Program-made: the position numbers and the translations under genes
Notes under the pieces: generated by a model
The model's database searches: none
What the model was told of the DNA's origin: nothing
Seen by the model: the letters and a program-made list of their open reading frames with translations, nothing else
Shown here: piece after piece, positions 42,370 to 51,115 of the stretch
Layout: every line of letters begins with the position of its first letter
How positions within the stretch are numbered: position 1 is the stretch's first letter
Assembly: GCA_965217605.1 (NCBI GenBank)
Contig: CBDCJB010000001.1
Location: forward strand, 558,001-622,000
Source of the DNA: JAYYZW01 sp965217605
GTDB lineage: Bacteria > Pseudomonadota > Gammaproteobacteria > Ga0077536
DNA length: 64,000 nt
Reading direction: 5' to 3'

Positions 42370-43410
42370 TCACTGCTGCTCCCGCCGAACCTGGGCGGCG
42401 CCTTCAACCAGGGCTTTTAACTTTCCGAACGCCGCACCGCGCGTGAGATATTTCATGCCGCAGTCGGGCGCCGGGATCAGCCGCTCGGGCCCCACACAGG
42501 GTAAAGCCCGCCGCATACGGGCGGCCAAGGTTTCGGCAGGCTCGACGTCGTTCGTCGAGAGATCGATCACGCCGAGTACGATTACCTTATTGGACAATTC
42601 CGCCAGTACCGCGAGATCGAGGTGCGGTTGCGCCGCCTCAATGGAGATCTGGTCGACGCCGCAATCCGCGAGCTGGGACAGAAACGCGTAGGCCTTCGGT
42701 TTATCCGGTGACACGATGAATCCGTAACCGAAACAAAGATGAATACAAGTGGTGGCATTCAGCCCTTCGAGTGCACGGTCGATGACTTTCACGCCGTATC
42801 GATTGGCGCCATCCGGGTCCTCGCGCAGCCAGGGTTCGTCGAGCTGAATGACGTCGGCCCCCGCCGCTTCGAGATCGTGGGCTTCGGCGTTCACAGCCTC
42901 CGCATAGGCCATCGCCACCGCCTCTTCGTCGCGGTAGAACTCATCCGCGGCCTGCTTGCTCATCGTGAACGGACCCGGCACGGTGATCTTGGCCGGCCGG
43001 TCGGTATGGCGCTTTAGGAACTTCATGTCCTCGACCCCAACCGCCGCCGTTCTGCGCACGGGGCCGACGATGCGCGGCATGGGGATTTCGTAACCGCGGA
43101 TCTTGCGGATGAACGGAGCGTCGGTATCGATACCTTCGAGGGCGGTCGCAAACCGGTTGGAATAGCTTTCGCGGCGCATCTCACCGTCGGTGATCACGTC
43201 GATCCCGGCGCGCTCTTGATCCCGGATCGCGAGCAGCGTGGCGTCGTTCTGCGCTTCCGCCAGAAACGGCTCGGGAACGCGCCATATATCGTGCGCACGC
43301 ACGCGCGGTACGATCTTTTCTTTCAACACGTCGTGATCGACCAGCCATACGGGCTGTGGATAGCTGCCGATCACGGTCGTCGGCAGCAGTTTATCGCCCG
43401 TGTCGACCAC
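42370..43410 (-). CDS. MetE C-terminal-like cobalamin-independent methyltransferase
   Basis: The 346-residue protein corresponds to the catalytic half of methionine synthase MetE. It has TTVIGSYPQP at the start, GEMRRESY, TVPGPFTM, VIQLDEPWLRED, the zinc-site residues in HLCFGYG, QISIEAAQP and the final Cys in APDCGMKYLTR. Such 'core-MetE' proteins methylate homocysteine or related thiols with an uncertain methyl donor, or demethylate small methylated compounds. The start is GTG 43410. It is convergent with the interrupted cyclase gene, and a MITE-like element lies 33 bp upstream. Confidence 0.88.
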   Translation of the reverse strand: MVDTGDKLLPTTVIGSYPQPVWLVDHDVLKEKIVPRVRAHDIWRVPEPFLAEAQNDATLLAIRDQERAGIDVITDGEMRRESYSNRFATALEGIDTDAPFIRKIRGYEIPMPRIVGPVRRTAAVGVEDMKFLKRHTDRPAKITVPGPFTMSKQAADEFYRDEEAVAMAYAEAVNAEAHDLEAAGADVIQLDEPWLREDPDGANRYGVKVIDRALEGLNATTCIHLCFGYGFIVSPDKPKAYAFLSQLADCGVDQISIEAAQPHLDLAVLAELSNKVIVLGVIDLSTNDVEPAETLAARMRRALPCVGPERLIPAPDCGMKYLTRGAAFGKLKALVEGAAQVRREQQ

Positions 43411-43443
43411 CCTAAATCGCCAGTCCTTTTTCGATCAACGCGT

Positions 43444-43608
43444 CTAGTGTTCTGTCCCGTGAAAAACTTTCGTAAATCGCGACGGATTTTTCGTCGCTGG
43501 CAAGGCGCGACGACGCCGTGTAGCGGGCTCTACACAAGGAGGAGCAACGCCGCCAGCGGCGAAAAAGACCAGCGAATTGTGGAAGTTTTTCACGGGACAG
43601 AACACTAG
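43444..43608. mobile_element. 165-bp MITE-like hairpin element, copy 1
   Basis: It begins CTAGTGTTCTGTCCCGTGAA and ends in the inverted complement TTCACGGGACAGAACACTAG. The whole 165 bp fold into a long stem with inner stems, for example GTGTAG/CTACAC at its centre. A second copy of identical length is at 47603-47767 in the same orientation. It encodes no protein. CTAG at both ends could be a target duplication or part of the termini. It lies between the MetE-like and YbjN-like genes. Confidence 0.85.
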
Positions 43609-43617
43609 GAGATCACG

Positions 43618-44124
43618 CTAGCGGATACCGCCGCTGTCACCGCCGCGAAACATCAGCAATCCGGACGAGTAACTGTCGCCAAAGGTATTCACGAGATTGA
43701 CCACCTGCCCGAGGCCCAGCACGAACGCTTCGTCATCAAGCGCAGGTAGCGGATGAATGAACGCGCTCCACAGGGTGTCTTTAGCTATCGCGTAACGGGC
43801 ATCCAGGGCCGTGTCGAAATTGGCCTGCATGACACGCCGGAGTAATTCTTCGGTTAGCGCATCAGTTGGCGTTACCGGGGATATGATGCGCATCCGATCC
43901 GCCGCTTCATCGGTGATGATCATCACCTTGCGGTCAGCCACGACCAGGCGCCAGTAGCCGTCGCCACCTTCGGCCTGCAGGTCGAGATTGTCGAGTAATT
44001 CCCCGATCCGCGCGTTGCTCATTGCGTCGGCGTAGGTCGGTGGGCGTCGTTCGTTTTCTTGCGCGCCTACCGCCAGGCCGATTAGAGACATACAAACTAT
44101 CGTGAATAGGCGGGACCGGGTCAT
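43618..44124 (-). CDS. Exported YbjN-like protein
   Basis: The 168-residue product has a signal peptide (MTRSRLFTIVCMSLIGLAVGA). The domain that follows resembles the YbjN/Tir-chaperone-like fold: ARIGELLDNLDLQAEGGDGYWRLVVADRKVMIITDEAADRMRI, then LRRVMQANFDTALDARYAIAKDTLW. Function is unknown; in E. coli cytoplasmic YbjN affects motility and stress responses. The exported form is less studied. It is 77 bp downstream of glnD on the same strand. Confidence 0.72.
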   Translation of the reverse strand: MTRSRLFTIVCMSLIGLAVGAQENERRPPTYADAMSNARIGELLDNLDLQAEGGDGYWRLVVADRKVMIITDEAADRMRIISPVTPTDALTEELLRRVMQANFDTALDARYAIAKDTLWSAFIHPLPALDDEAFVLGLGQVVNLVNTFGDSYSSGLLMFRGGDSGGIR

Positions 44125-44201
44125 CGTCGTTTCCGTTTGTTGCCCTAAAGGGTCCCATTATGCGTCATGATGACGCGGGGCTCTCCCAGCTTTACTGATC
44201 G

Positions 44202-46775
44202 CTAATTCAGTTCAGCGGCATCATGTAAACGCTGTATGAGAAGGTCGGTCTGCGCCTCGTCCAGTTTCCGCCCTTGGCGATCGGTAACGAAGAATACATC
44301 CACGGCTTTCTCGCCAAAGGTGCTGATGTTGGCTCCGCGCAGATCGATATCCGTTTCCGCGATCGCGGCGGCCAATTCTGCCAGCAGCCCTTTTCGATCC
44401 GCCGCGACGACTTCTATCGCGGTAATGCTCTTCGCGGCCGCTTCGAGGTGTCGCACTTCGACCGGCAGGGCCCGCATCAGAACGTCGGGCACGGCGGGAA
44501 GCTCGACCGGGGGCGGCTCCGTACCGTCCAAAACGACTTCGATGTGTTGACGCAGCCGTTCGAGCTGATCGGGATCGCCGACCGGATTGTCAGCGGCGTC
44601 GGTTATATGAAATTCGTCGAGTATGCGGCCGTCGCGCAGCGCATAGGCATGCGCCGTGAGCGCCTTGGTGTTCGCGTTCGCAAGGGTCGCCGTTAGATGT
44701 GAGAACAGCTTCGGCCGATCGACCGCCCACGCCAGTACCTGCGTGTAGCCGAGTGATTCATTCACGGTGAGATGCGCGCCGGATTCCCGCACCAGCATTC
44801 GACATAGATCCAGTAACAGCGCCGGCGGAAAGTGCAGCGTAAGAGTGCTGGAGAGTACGGCGAACGTCTTGGCCACGGCGTCTCGTTCGTCGGGCTCGCA
44901 CATTGCCAGGACGGACTCCCTGCGTGACTCGAGTCGGCTTTCCTTGTCGGACGGTGTCACCAGCCCTGCGCGCAAACAGGATTCCGCAGCGTGAAATAGC
45001 TCGGTGAACAGATAACCTTTCCAGTCGGTCCATACGCCCGGGCCGACTGCCGTGACGTCCGCCACGGTCAGGAGGAACAGGTATACGAGCCGCTCACGGT
45101 CACCGACGAAACGGGCGAAATCGGCGACGACGTGCGGATCGGAAAGGTCGTAATGCTGCGCCGTTTTCGAAAGCGTCAGGTGATGGAGCACGAGCCAGCC
45201 GACGAGTTCGACGTCGTCGTTCGAGAGGCCGAGACGCCTGCAGAATTTGCGCGCGAGTTGTTCACCGAGTTCCGAATGATCGGTGCCCTGGCCCTTGGCA
45301 ATGTCGTGGTAGAGCAACGCGAGATACAATAGTTCAGGCCGCTGCAGCTCGCGCATCAGCAGTGAGGCCAGCGGCATGTCTATAAACTGGCCTTCGTCCA
45401 GCCTGAAGTCACGCAGAATATCGATCGCGCGAATGGTATGCGCGTCTACCGTGTAGCTGTGATAACGATCGAACTGACCGTGGCCGGTGGTGCGTCCGAA
45501 ATCAGGAACCAGGCGCCCTAAAACGCCGGTCTCGTGCATTTGCCTCAGCGCCGTTGCAACATTGCGCGGCGATCTAAGGATGGATAGCAGCCCCTCGTTC
45601 GCCTCCTTCGACGCGCGCAGCGCAGCGTTTACGAGCTTGGCGTGTTTTCGGATGGTGCGCAGCGCCCGGCTGTTCAGGTAGCGGCGTTCTTTTTGCGATT
45701 CAACGAAAATGCGGACCAGATTCAGCGGTTCGGCGGCGAACGCATGGGTATCGTGGATACTGATCTTATCGTTTCGCACTTCCATCCCGCCGCCGAGATC
45801 AACTCTGCGTCCGAATCGCTTGGTTGGATGAATTTGCTCCTCAAAGTGCAGCAAAAAAATATCGGACATATCGGCAATGCTGCGCACGGACAGGAAATAT
45901 TTTTTGAGAAATCGTTCGACGGCGCTTGATTTCGCGTCGTCTCGATACCGGAAACGAGCAGCGAGTTGCTGCTGATATTCAAACCGAAGGCGATCATTTT
46001 CGCGCCCGGCCAGCAGATGCAGGGCGCTGCGTACGCGCCAGAGGAAGTCACGGCCACGCACGAATTCCTCAAACTCCTTGTCGTCGACAAGACCCTGGCC
46101 GATCAATTCGCGCGCCGTCGGCACGCCGTACCACGCCATCGAAAGCCAGAATATCGTGCTGACGTCGCGCAAACCGCCCTTCCCGTTCTTGATGTCGGGC
46201 TCCATGAGAAAGGCCGTGTCGCCAATGGATCGGCGCCGGGCGGCGCATTCTTCGAGTTTCAGCGTACAGAATGCAACCCGTTGGCGTTTGCTCCAGTGTT
46301 GCTGACCGCAATACTTTTGCACCTGCGCCCACAATTTCCCTGAGCCTGTAACGAGGCGTGACTCGAGCAACGCGGTGCGGGCATGGTGATCGTCTTCCGC
46401 ATGCCGGCGAGTCTCCGTGGGCGTACGGACGGCATGGCCGATGTGGGCGCCACTGTCCCATAACACCTGCAGGAAGCGTTGGATCGGCGCGTCGGTATCT
46501 TCACGTTTCGATTTCGGAACGAGGAACAGCAGATCCCAGTCCGAATGCGGGCAAAGCTCCGAGCGGCCGTACCCGCCGATAGCCACGAGGTCTACGCGGT
46601 CATGCGCGGGCCCGGCAACGTCGAGCCACAGGTCGATCAACAGCGTATCGACTTCGCTGCTGATGTATTTGACGATTGCGCGGCCGCCCCGGCGTGCGTC
46701 CAGTCGCCGCTGAGCGCCTGCCATGATCTCCTCGCGGCTGAGCTTAGCGCGTACTGCGAGATCTAATTCGGGCAT
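44202..46775 (-). CDS. glnD: Bifunctional uridylyltransferase/uridylyl-removing enzyme GlnD
   Basis: GlnD uridylylates PII proteins at low glutamine and removes UMP when glutamine is high, setting nitrogen control. The 857-residue product has the nucleotidyltransferase motif GGYGRSELCPHSDWDLLF (about 67-84), the HD uridylyl-removing domain with YHDIAKGQGTDHSELGE, and two C-terminal ACT domains (ITAIEVVAADRKGLLAELAAAI and the preceding one with LFSHLTATLANANT). Length and order match E. coli GlnD. It is flanked by two MITE-like elements a few kb apart, but the gene itself appears intact. Confidence 0.96.
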   Translation of the reverse strand: MPELDLAVRAKLSREEIMAGAQRRLDARRGGRAIVKYISSEVDTLLIDLWLDVAGPAHDRVDLVAIGGYGRSELCPHSDWDLLFLVPKSKREDTDAPIQRFLQVLWDSGAHIGHAVRTPTETRRHAEDDHHARTALLESRLVTGSGKLWAQVQKYCGQQHWSKRQRVAFCTLKLEECAARRRSIGDTAFLMEPDIKNGKGGLRDVSTIFWLSMAWYGVPTARELIGQGLVDDKEFEEFVRGRDFLWRVRSALHLLAGRENDRLRFEYQQQLAARFRYRDDAKSSAVERFLKKYFLSVRSIADMSDIFLLHFEEQIHPTKRFGRRVDLGGGMEVRNDKISIHDTHAFAAEPLNLVRIFVESQKERRYLNSRALRTIRKHAKLVNAALRASKEANEGLLSILRSPRNVATALRQMHETGVLGRLVPDFGRTTGHGQFDRYHSYTVDAHTIRAIDILRDFRLDEGQFIDMPLASLLMRELQRPELLYLALLYHDIAKGQGTDHSELGEQLARKFCRRLGLSNDDVELVGWLVLHHLTLSKTAQHYDLSDPHVVADFARFVGDRERLVYLFLLTVADVTAVGPGVWTDWKGYLFTELFHAAESCLRAGLVTPSDKESRLESRRESVLAMCEPDERDAVAKTFAVLSSTLTLHFPPALLLDLCRMLVRESGAHLTVNESLGYTQVLAWAVDRPKLFSHLTATLANANTKALTAHAYALRDGRILDEFHITDAADNPVGDPDQLERLRQHIEVVLDGTEPPPVELPAVPDVLMRALPVEVRHLEAAAKSITAIEVVAADRKGLLAELAAAIAETDIDLRGANISTFGEKAVDVFFVTDRQGRKLDEAQTDLLIQRLHDAAELN

Positions 46776-46833
46776 GGGTCGACGATCCCGCAGCGTCCTT
46801 CAGCATGAGCGGCATGGTGAGGAACATCGTGCC

Positions 46834-47589
46834 TTAGAGACCACCGCCGACCCCAATACGTCCGATACCGGGTAGCTTGAGCGCCGGTCGTAACGGATCG
46901 ACGCCGAAGACCAGACCGAGCAGGTTCACTTCCAAACCTTCCGTCTTCGCCGCCAGCACCCCCAACGCGCCGCCGAGGGAAACCTGTACGCCGGTGCCGC
47001 TCGGCGCAGGCGCATACAACGCCGCGTTGGGCAGGTAGTCCTTGCCGATTGCCGTGGTCGGTAATTCGACGTTCAACTCCGGTATTTCGCGCGCGACAAA
47101 CGCGACGAAGGTGTTGCTGTTCGGTCCAGGCCAGAGTCGGTATTCGTGCGTGTAGGGATAGCGGGCCACGACTTCTTCGATCTGCTCGATCAGGGGCGCG
47201 GCCTCGGGGCCGCGGATATCGGCGACGACCTGCGGTTCCGCGTCATACCAGCGGCGATCCGGCAGGTCCGGTCGCGATACGACCACCGATCGCCCGCTGC
47301 CCAGAAACCACCCGATCACCTGGTGCACCGTGAACTGCGCCGCGTGCGACGGTTTGGTCACGATCCAGGTATGCACGGCGAACAAGCCGCGCCAGTTGAA
47401 CGCGCGCGCCGCATAGACCTGGATCACGGCTTCGCTGGTCGTTGCGGGATCGGGCGCGAGGCCGGCGCTGTCGCGGTTAGCGGTACGCCAATCCGCGTTG
47501 AGACTGATCGCGCCGCTTATACCGACCAAGGCGGGACCGCATAAAACCGTCATCGCAAACACCGATAGCCATCGCCGCCACGTACGCAT
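46834..47589 (-). CDS. DUF3750 protein
   Basis: The 251-residue protein has an N-terminal signal or anchor (RRWLSVFAMTVLCGPALVG). It then has the DUF3750 features VIQVYAARAFNWRGLFAVHTWIVTKP, RWYDAEPQVVADIRG and YRLWPGPNSNTFVAFVAREIPEL. Function is unknown. It may act in the envelope. The second MITE-like element ends just upstream of its start and so probably sits in or near its promoter. Confidence 0.8.
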   Translation of the reverse strand: MRTWRRWLSVFAMTVLCGPALVGISGAISLNADWRTANRDSAGLAPDPATTSEAVIQVYAARAFNWRGLFAVHTWIVTKPSHAAQFTVHQVIGWFLGSGRSVVVSRPDLPDRRWYDAEPQVVADIRGPEAAPLIEQIEEVVARYPYTHEYRLWPGPNSNTFVAFVAREIPELNVELPTTAIGKDYLPNAALYAPAPSGTGVQVSLGGALGVLAAKTEGLEVNLLGLVFGVDPLRPALKLPGIGRIGVGGGL

Positions 47590-47602
47590 TGCACCGGTGG
47601 GG

Positions 47603-47767
47603 CTAGTGCCCTGTCCGGCAAATAACTTTCGTAAGTCGCGACGGATTTTTCGTCGGTGGCAAGGCGCGACGACGCCGTGTAGCGGGCTCTACACAAGGAG
47701 GAGCAACGCCGCCAGGGACGAAAAAGGCCAGCGAATTATGGAAGTTATTTGCGGGACAGGGCACTAG
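47603..47767. mobile_element. 165-bp MITE-like hairpin element, copy 2
   Basis: Same length and orientation as copy 1. It begins CTAGTGCCCTGTCCGGCAAA and ends TTGCGGGACAGGGCACTAG. Between the copies, bases 7-8 (TT to CC) and the GTGAAAA/GCAAATA segment changed together with their partners in the right arm, so base pairing is kept. The interior, including the GTGTAGCGGGCTCTACAC hairpin, is almost identical. It lies between the DUF3750 gene start and the Ntn-hydrolase stop. Confidence 0.87.
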
Positions 47768-47792
47768 ATCCGCGCGCTCGGTTGGCCGGGCC

Positions 47793-49340
47793 TCAATAAC
47801 CCCAGAGCAGCTGCCGGTATTCGGCGAACGGTTTGAGATCCACGTAGTCCCAATCCATGTTCTGTTCTTTGTAATGGCACGGCCATACCGGCACCCACCA
47901 AATCTCTCGCGTCGAGATGTTCATCACCGAGGTCTCGGCGTTACCGCCTATACCCAAGGGATGCACTTCGTCGAACGGTTCCATGTGGACGCAAAACGTG
48001 CCACTGAATAACTCTTTACGCACCTCTTCGATTGGCGCGCCCGTTTCGTCGGCATCGTAGCGCGTTCCCGCTTCATCATAGCCATAGTGGGCGGCTACGA
48101 AATCGTCCATGACCATTTCACGGTCGATCTTGCCGTAGTTATTTCGGATCATCCACATCCCCGACCAAAAGCGATCATAGGTTGCAGCGGGACTGTCTCT
48201 ATCTTCCGGCTCATAGCGAGCCATGGGCTCGTCGGCGTGGAAGACATTGTCCTCGTCATAACTGCCGCTTTCTGATTTGAAATGGTTTGCGGTCACGATG
48301 TAGTCGTCGCCCTTCTCACCACATTCGCCCGGCTTTCGAATCGCATAATGGCGGGCGTTTTGCTCCACACAATAGGCCTCGTTCTCATCGGCGAAGACGA
48401 TGTTCGCGCCGCGCGCCCTCAATACGGTCTTCCGGCCGGTCAACTCACGGTAACGCTCGGTGCCGACCGTCACCCGTTCGGCCGCTTCGCGGGCGGTCTC
48501 CGAAAAGATCACGCCGTAAACGGCCAACACGAAATCCCGGATCCCCGGCGCCGCAGTCTCATCGGCTTCTTTCCAATTCTGCTCGGAATACGAGCAACCC
48601 GACGTGAGGCAACACACGCCGCGGTCGTTCAACAAACCGCCACCGAGGCCGCCGAAATTTCCCGCCGCCGCCTGGCCCCAAAAGACGCGTGCTTTATGGT
48701 CTTCGGGGACCGCGACATAGGCGACTTGACGATTGAAAAACCCCTCCTCGCCGTCGGGTGTCCAATGCGCGGCCTGAACTGCGCGCGTCGCGTACGTTTC
48801 GCCGCTTTTTGTCGCATCGCCTTTCACCCAAAACGAATTGCAGTCGTGCCCTTCGATGCTGGCTACGACGCGCTCTTCGGCGGGTCCGGGGCAATCGGCC
48901 TCGAAATCCCAATTCGGATGCAACGGCGTATCGGTAAAATTCAAAGCCGCCATTTTTAGGACGTGCGGGGACATGTCGGCGGCCACGCATTGGTCCAATT
49001 CCTTCGCCGCCCCGATCGCGACGCCGTCGAAAAAATCCACCAATTCCGGACTCAAACAAGACAGCTCCTTCAGCGAGCGCTCCATATAGGCCAGGAAATA
49101 ATCGGCGCGATCTTCGGTGCTTCGGCCTTGCTGCCAAAGCCGGTCGAACAGCCCGCCGCCCAATACGTCGAGGTTCCACAACATATTGAAGTTGCGCGCG
49201 ATATCCTTACCGCAGCGCTGTCCGTACTGGACGCCCATATCGTTCCATGAACCCTGTAGCATGCCGATCCAGAGGGATCGGCAATGCGGAATCTCGCTAT
49301 GGAGTTTGAACGGCTTGGGTGCGGATTGCTGTTTCGCCAT
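47793..49340 (-). CDS. C45-like Ntn hydrolase (acyltransferase/amidohydrolase)
   Basis: The 515-residue protein resembles peptidase family C45: the QGSWNDMGVQYGQRCGKDIARN segment precedes a putative processed nucleophile Cys in EGHDCNSFWVKGDATKSGE. NDRGVCCLTSGCSY, YCVEQNARHYAI and VTANHFKSE follow in the expected order of an Ntn fold. Known members transfer or cleave acyl groups on amides (penicillin acyltransferase, acid ceramidase relatives). The nucleophile is deep in the chain, so self-cleavage may be needed. It heads the downstream end of a long minus-strand catabolic run; the substrate is unknown. Confidence 0.65.
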   Translation of the reverse strand: MAKQQSAPKPFKLHSEIPHCRSLWIGMLQGSWNDMGVQYGQRCGKDIARNFNMLWNLDVLGGGLFDRLWQQGRSTEDRADYFLAYMERSLKELSCLSPELVDFFDGVAIGAAKELDQCVAADMSPHVLKMAALNFTDTPLHPNWDFEADCPGPAEERVVASIEGHDCNSFWVKGDATKSGETYATRAVQAAHWTPDGEEGFFNRQVAYVAVPEDHKARVFWGQAAAGNFGGLGGGLLNDRGVCCLTSGCSYSEQNWKEADETAAPGIRDFVLAVYGVIFSETAREAAERVTVGTERYRELTGRKTVLRARGANIVFADENEAYCVEQNARHYAIRKPGECGEKGDDYIVTANHFKSESGSYDEDNVFHADEPMARYEPEDRDSPAATYDRFWSGMWMIRNNYGKIDREMVMDDFVAAHYGYDEAGTRYDADETGAPIEEVRKELFSGTFCVHMEPFDEVHPLGIGGNAETSVMNISTREIWWVPVWPCHYKEQNMDWDYVDLKPFAEYRQLLWGY

Positions 49341-49381
49341 CGACGTGGTCCTCGCATGCGAACGAACGATTTGGGGCGTCC

Positions 49382-50260
49382 CTACGGCAACTGAATGCCC
49401 AGGTACTTTTCATAATACCATCGCGCGATCTCGCCGCTGGTCGCGAACCAGACGTCGTCGAAGTCCTTCATGTACTCGAGCGCTTTGTCGAGCCAGGCGA
49501 TCCGGTAGGGCTGCCCCATGAGAAAGGGGTGCACGCAAAAGCTCATGACCCGCGCCTGGCTTGCCCCCTCGCGATATAGCGTGTCGAACTGATCGACGAT
49601 CATTTCGTAAAACTGCTTGGGCGTTAAGCCCTGCATGATGAACGCAGGAATATCATTGAGATCCAGAGAATAGGGCATGGAAATGAGATCGCCGGTCTTG
49701 ACGTTCATCGGGAAGGGCTGGTCGTCGCAAACCCAATCGCTGACGTACTTGATGCCCTCCTCGGCCAGGATATCCGGCGTATCGAAGGTCTCCGCCAAGG
49801 CCGCGCCGATCCAGCCAATCGGGCGCTGTTGCGTCGCATCGCTGATCACGTCCATGGCCGTGCGGATGATGTCGCGTTCCTCGGCGGCGCTTTTGCCTGC
49901 CAACATCACGGCATTACTGGTCGAATGCGCGACGAATTCCCAGCCCCGCTCTTTACACGCGTCGCTGATGACCGGATAGAGTTTGCATACGTCGGAATTA
50001 AAGAGTCCGGTAGCTTTGATGCCGTGTTTATCGAGCACCTCCATGATCCGCCACAGGCCGATCCGATTTCCATAATCGCGCGGCGCATACTGGAACAAGT
50101 TGGGCGGCGGGGTGTTCACGCCTGGCGCAGACCATTGTTCGGCATCGAAAGCCCAGCATTCGACAGCGACAGCGACGTACACCGCTAGCCTCGCGTTATT
50201 AGGCAGCTCGAAGGGTTCTCGCGTGACGATCGGCGAAAATTCGTAACGGGTATTCTCCAT
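49382..50260 (-). CDS. Polysaccharide deacetylase-family (PuuE/allantoinase-like) hydrolase
   Basis: The 292-residue NodB-fold protein has YVAVAVECWAFD, APRDYGNRIGLWRIMEVLDKHGIKAT, EFVAHSTSN, the RPIGWIGA strand and SFCVHPFLMGQPYR. This spacing is typical of the cytoplasmic PuuE-type subgroup, known for cofactor-light allantoinase and related amide hydrolases, rather than cell-wall deacetylases. No signal peptide is present. It is 41 bp upstream of the Ntn hydrolase gene, so both may act on one amide substrate. Confidence 0.85.
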   Translation of the reverse strand: MENTRYEFSPIVTREPFELPNNARLAVYVAVAVECWAFDAEQWSAPGVNTPPPNLFQYAPRDYGNRIGLWRIMEVLDKHGIKATGLFNSDVCKLYPVISDACKERGWEFVAHSTSNAVMLAGKSAAEERDIIRTAMDVISDATQQRPIGWIGAALAETFDTPDILAEEGIKYVSDWVCDDQPFPMNVKTGDLISMPYSLDLNDIPAFIMQGLTPKQFYEMIVDQFDTLYREGASQARVMSFCVHPFLMGQPYRIAWLDKALEYMKDFDDVWFATSGEIARWYYEKYLGIQLP

Positions 50261-50282
50261 AAACGAGCCCTCCCGCGCCGGC

Positions 50283-50879
50283 TCAGTGCATGGTCTTCGG
50301 CACGTATTGGCTAAGCGCCGCGACCGTTTCGGAGACCCCGGGTGCGCCGGGGTTCAGTGCGAGTAAGCGCTCCAGCGCCGCCTGCGCCGCGTCGGGGATC
50401 CCGTTACGCATGCAGATCTGCGCGAAGCCGCCAAGCGCGCCGAAGTGGCGCGGCTCGCGTTCAAAGGTTTGGAAAATATCGCCGACGCTGGCCGAGTCCC
50501 GGCCCTGGAGAAAATAAACCGTCGCGCGCTTGTTCCACGCTTCGGCCCACGCTGGATAATCTGCAATGAGTTCGTCGAACGCCGCCTCGGCCTCCACGAG
50601 GTCACCGGCCGCAAGCGATCGGATCCCTTCGGCCATGCGTGCCTTCGCCTGCGACTCGGGGTGATCACACCAAATCGCCCATATTCGCTCCTCGGCTGTC
50701 GTACGCGCCGCTTCAGTGGTCGAGCCCAGGGCACCGAAGTGCGTCGCGAGATCGCCCAGGCGGTGCCCCGTTTCCGGCGCGGCCGGCAACGCCTCCAATT
50801 GAGCGGCGACGCGCCAGACTTCTGCTTGCAAGGAAACGGCGATCGTTCTTCCGTTATTCGCCGCGCCGTTTGCGGTCAT
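50283..50879 (-). CDS. TPR-repeat protein
   Basis: The 198-residue protein contains tetratricopeptide-like helices (EGIRSLAAGDLVEAEAAFDELIADYPAWAEAWNKRATVYFLQG is the clearest repeat pair, then DSASVGDIFQTFEREPRHFGALGGFAQI). There is no clear signal peptide. TPR proteins mediate protein contacts; no partner is evident. It overlaps the small exported protein gene by 26 bp and precedes the deacetylase gene by 22 bp. Confidence 0.82.
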   Translation of the reverse strand: MTANGAANNGRTIAVSLQAEVWRVAAQLEALPAAPETGHRLGDLATHFGALGSTTEAARTTAEERIWAIWCDHPESQAKARMAEGIRSLAAGDLVEAEAAFDELIADYPAWAEAWNKRATVYFLQGRDSASVGDIFQTFEREPRHFGALGGFAQICMRNGIPDAAQAALERLLALNPGAPGVSETVAALSQYVPKTMH

Positions 50880-51069
50880 CTTCGAGAATCTTTTCGACCC
50901 ACTCCGCTTGCGCTTCTTCCACCTTTTTGCGGGTCGCGCTGCGCTTGTCTTTTTTAGCGTTCTTCTTCGATTGCGCGCTCGCGGACGGATCCGAGCGACT
51001 CGAATTCATCGAATCCGCAGCGGTACCAGTGAGCGGCAGAACCATTAAGAGGAGTACTAAGAGACGCAC
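50854..51069 (-). CDS. Small exported charged protein
   Basis: I do not recognise this 71-residue protein. It has a convincing signal peptide (MRLLVLLLMVLPLTGTAAD) and then a Ser/Lys-rich linker with a charged, probably helical end (KKVEEAQAEWVEKILEDD). The start is followed 3' by an overlap with the TPR gene. It may be real because of the signal sequence and the operon-like overlap, but a short spurious frame cannot be excluded. Confidence 0.55.
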   Translation of the reverse strand: MRLLVLLLMVLPLTGTAADSMNSSRSDPSASAQSKKNAKKDKRSATRKKVEEAQAEWVEKILEDDRKRRGE

Positions 51070-51115
51070 GCCGAGACCTTAACAGCTAATCGATAGACTG
51101 TCGTCAAACAAGGGC

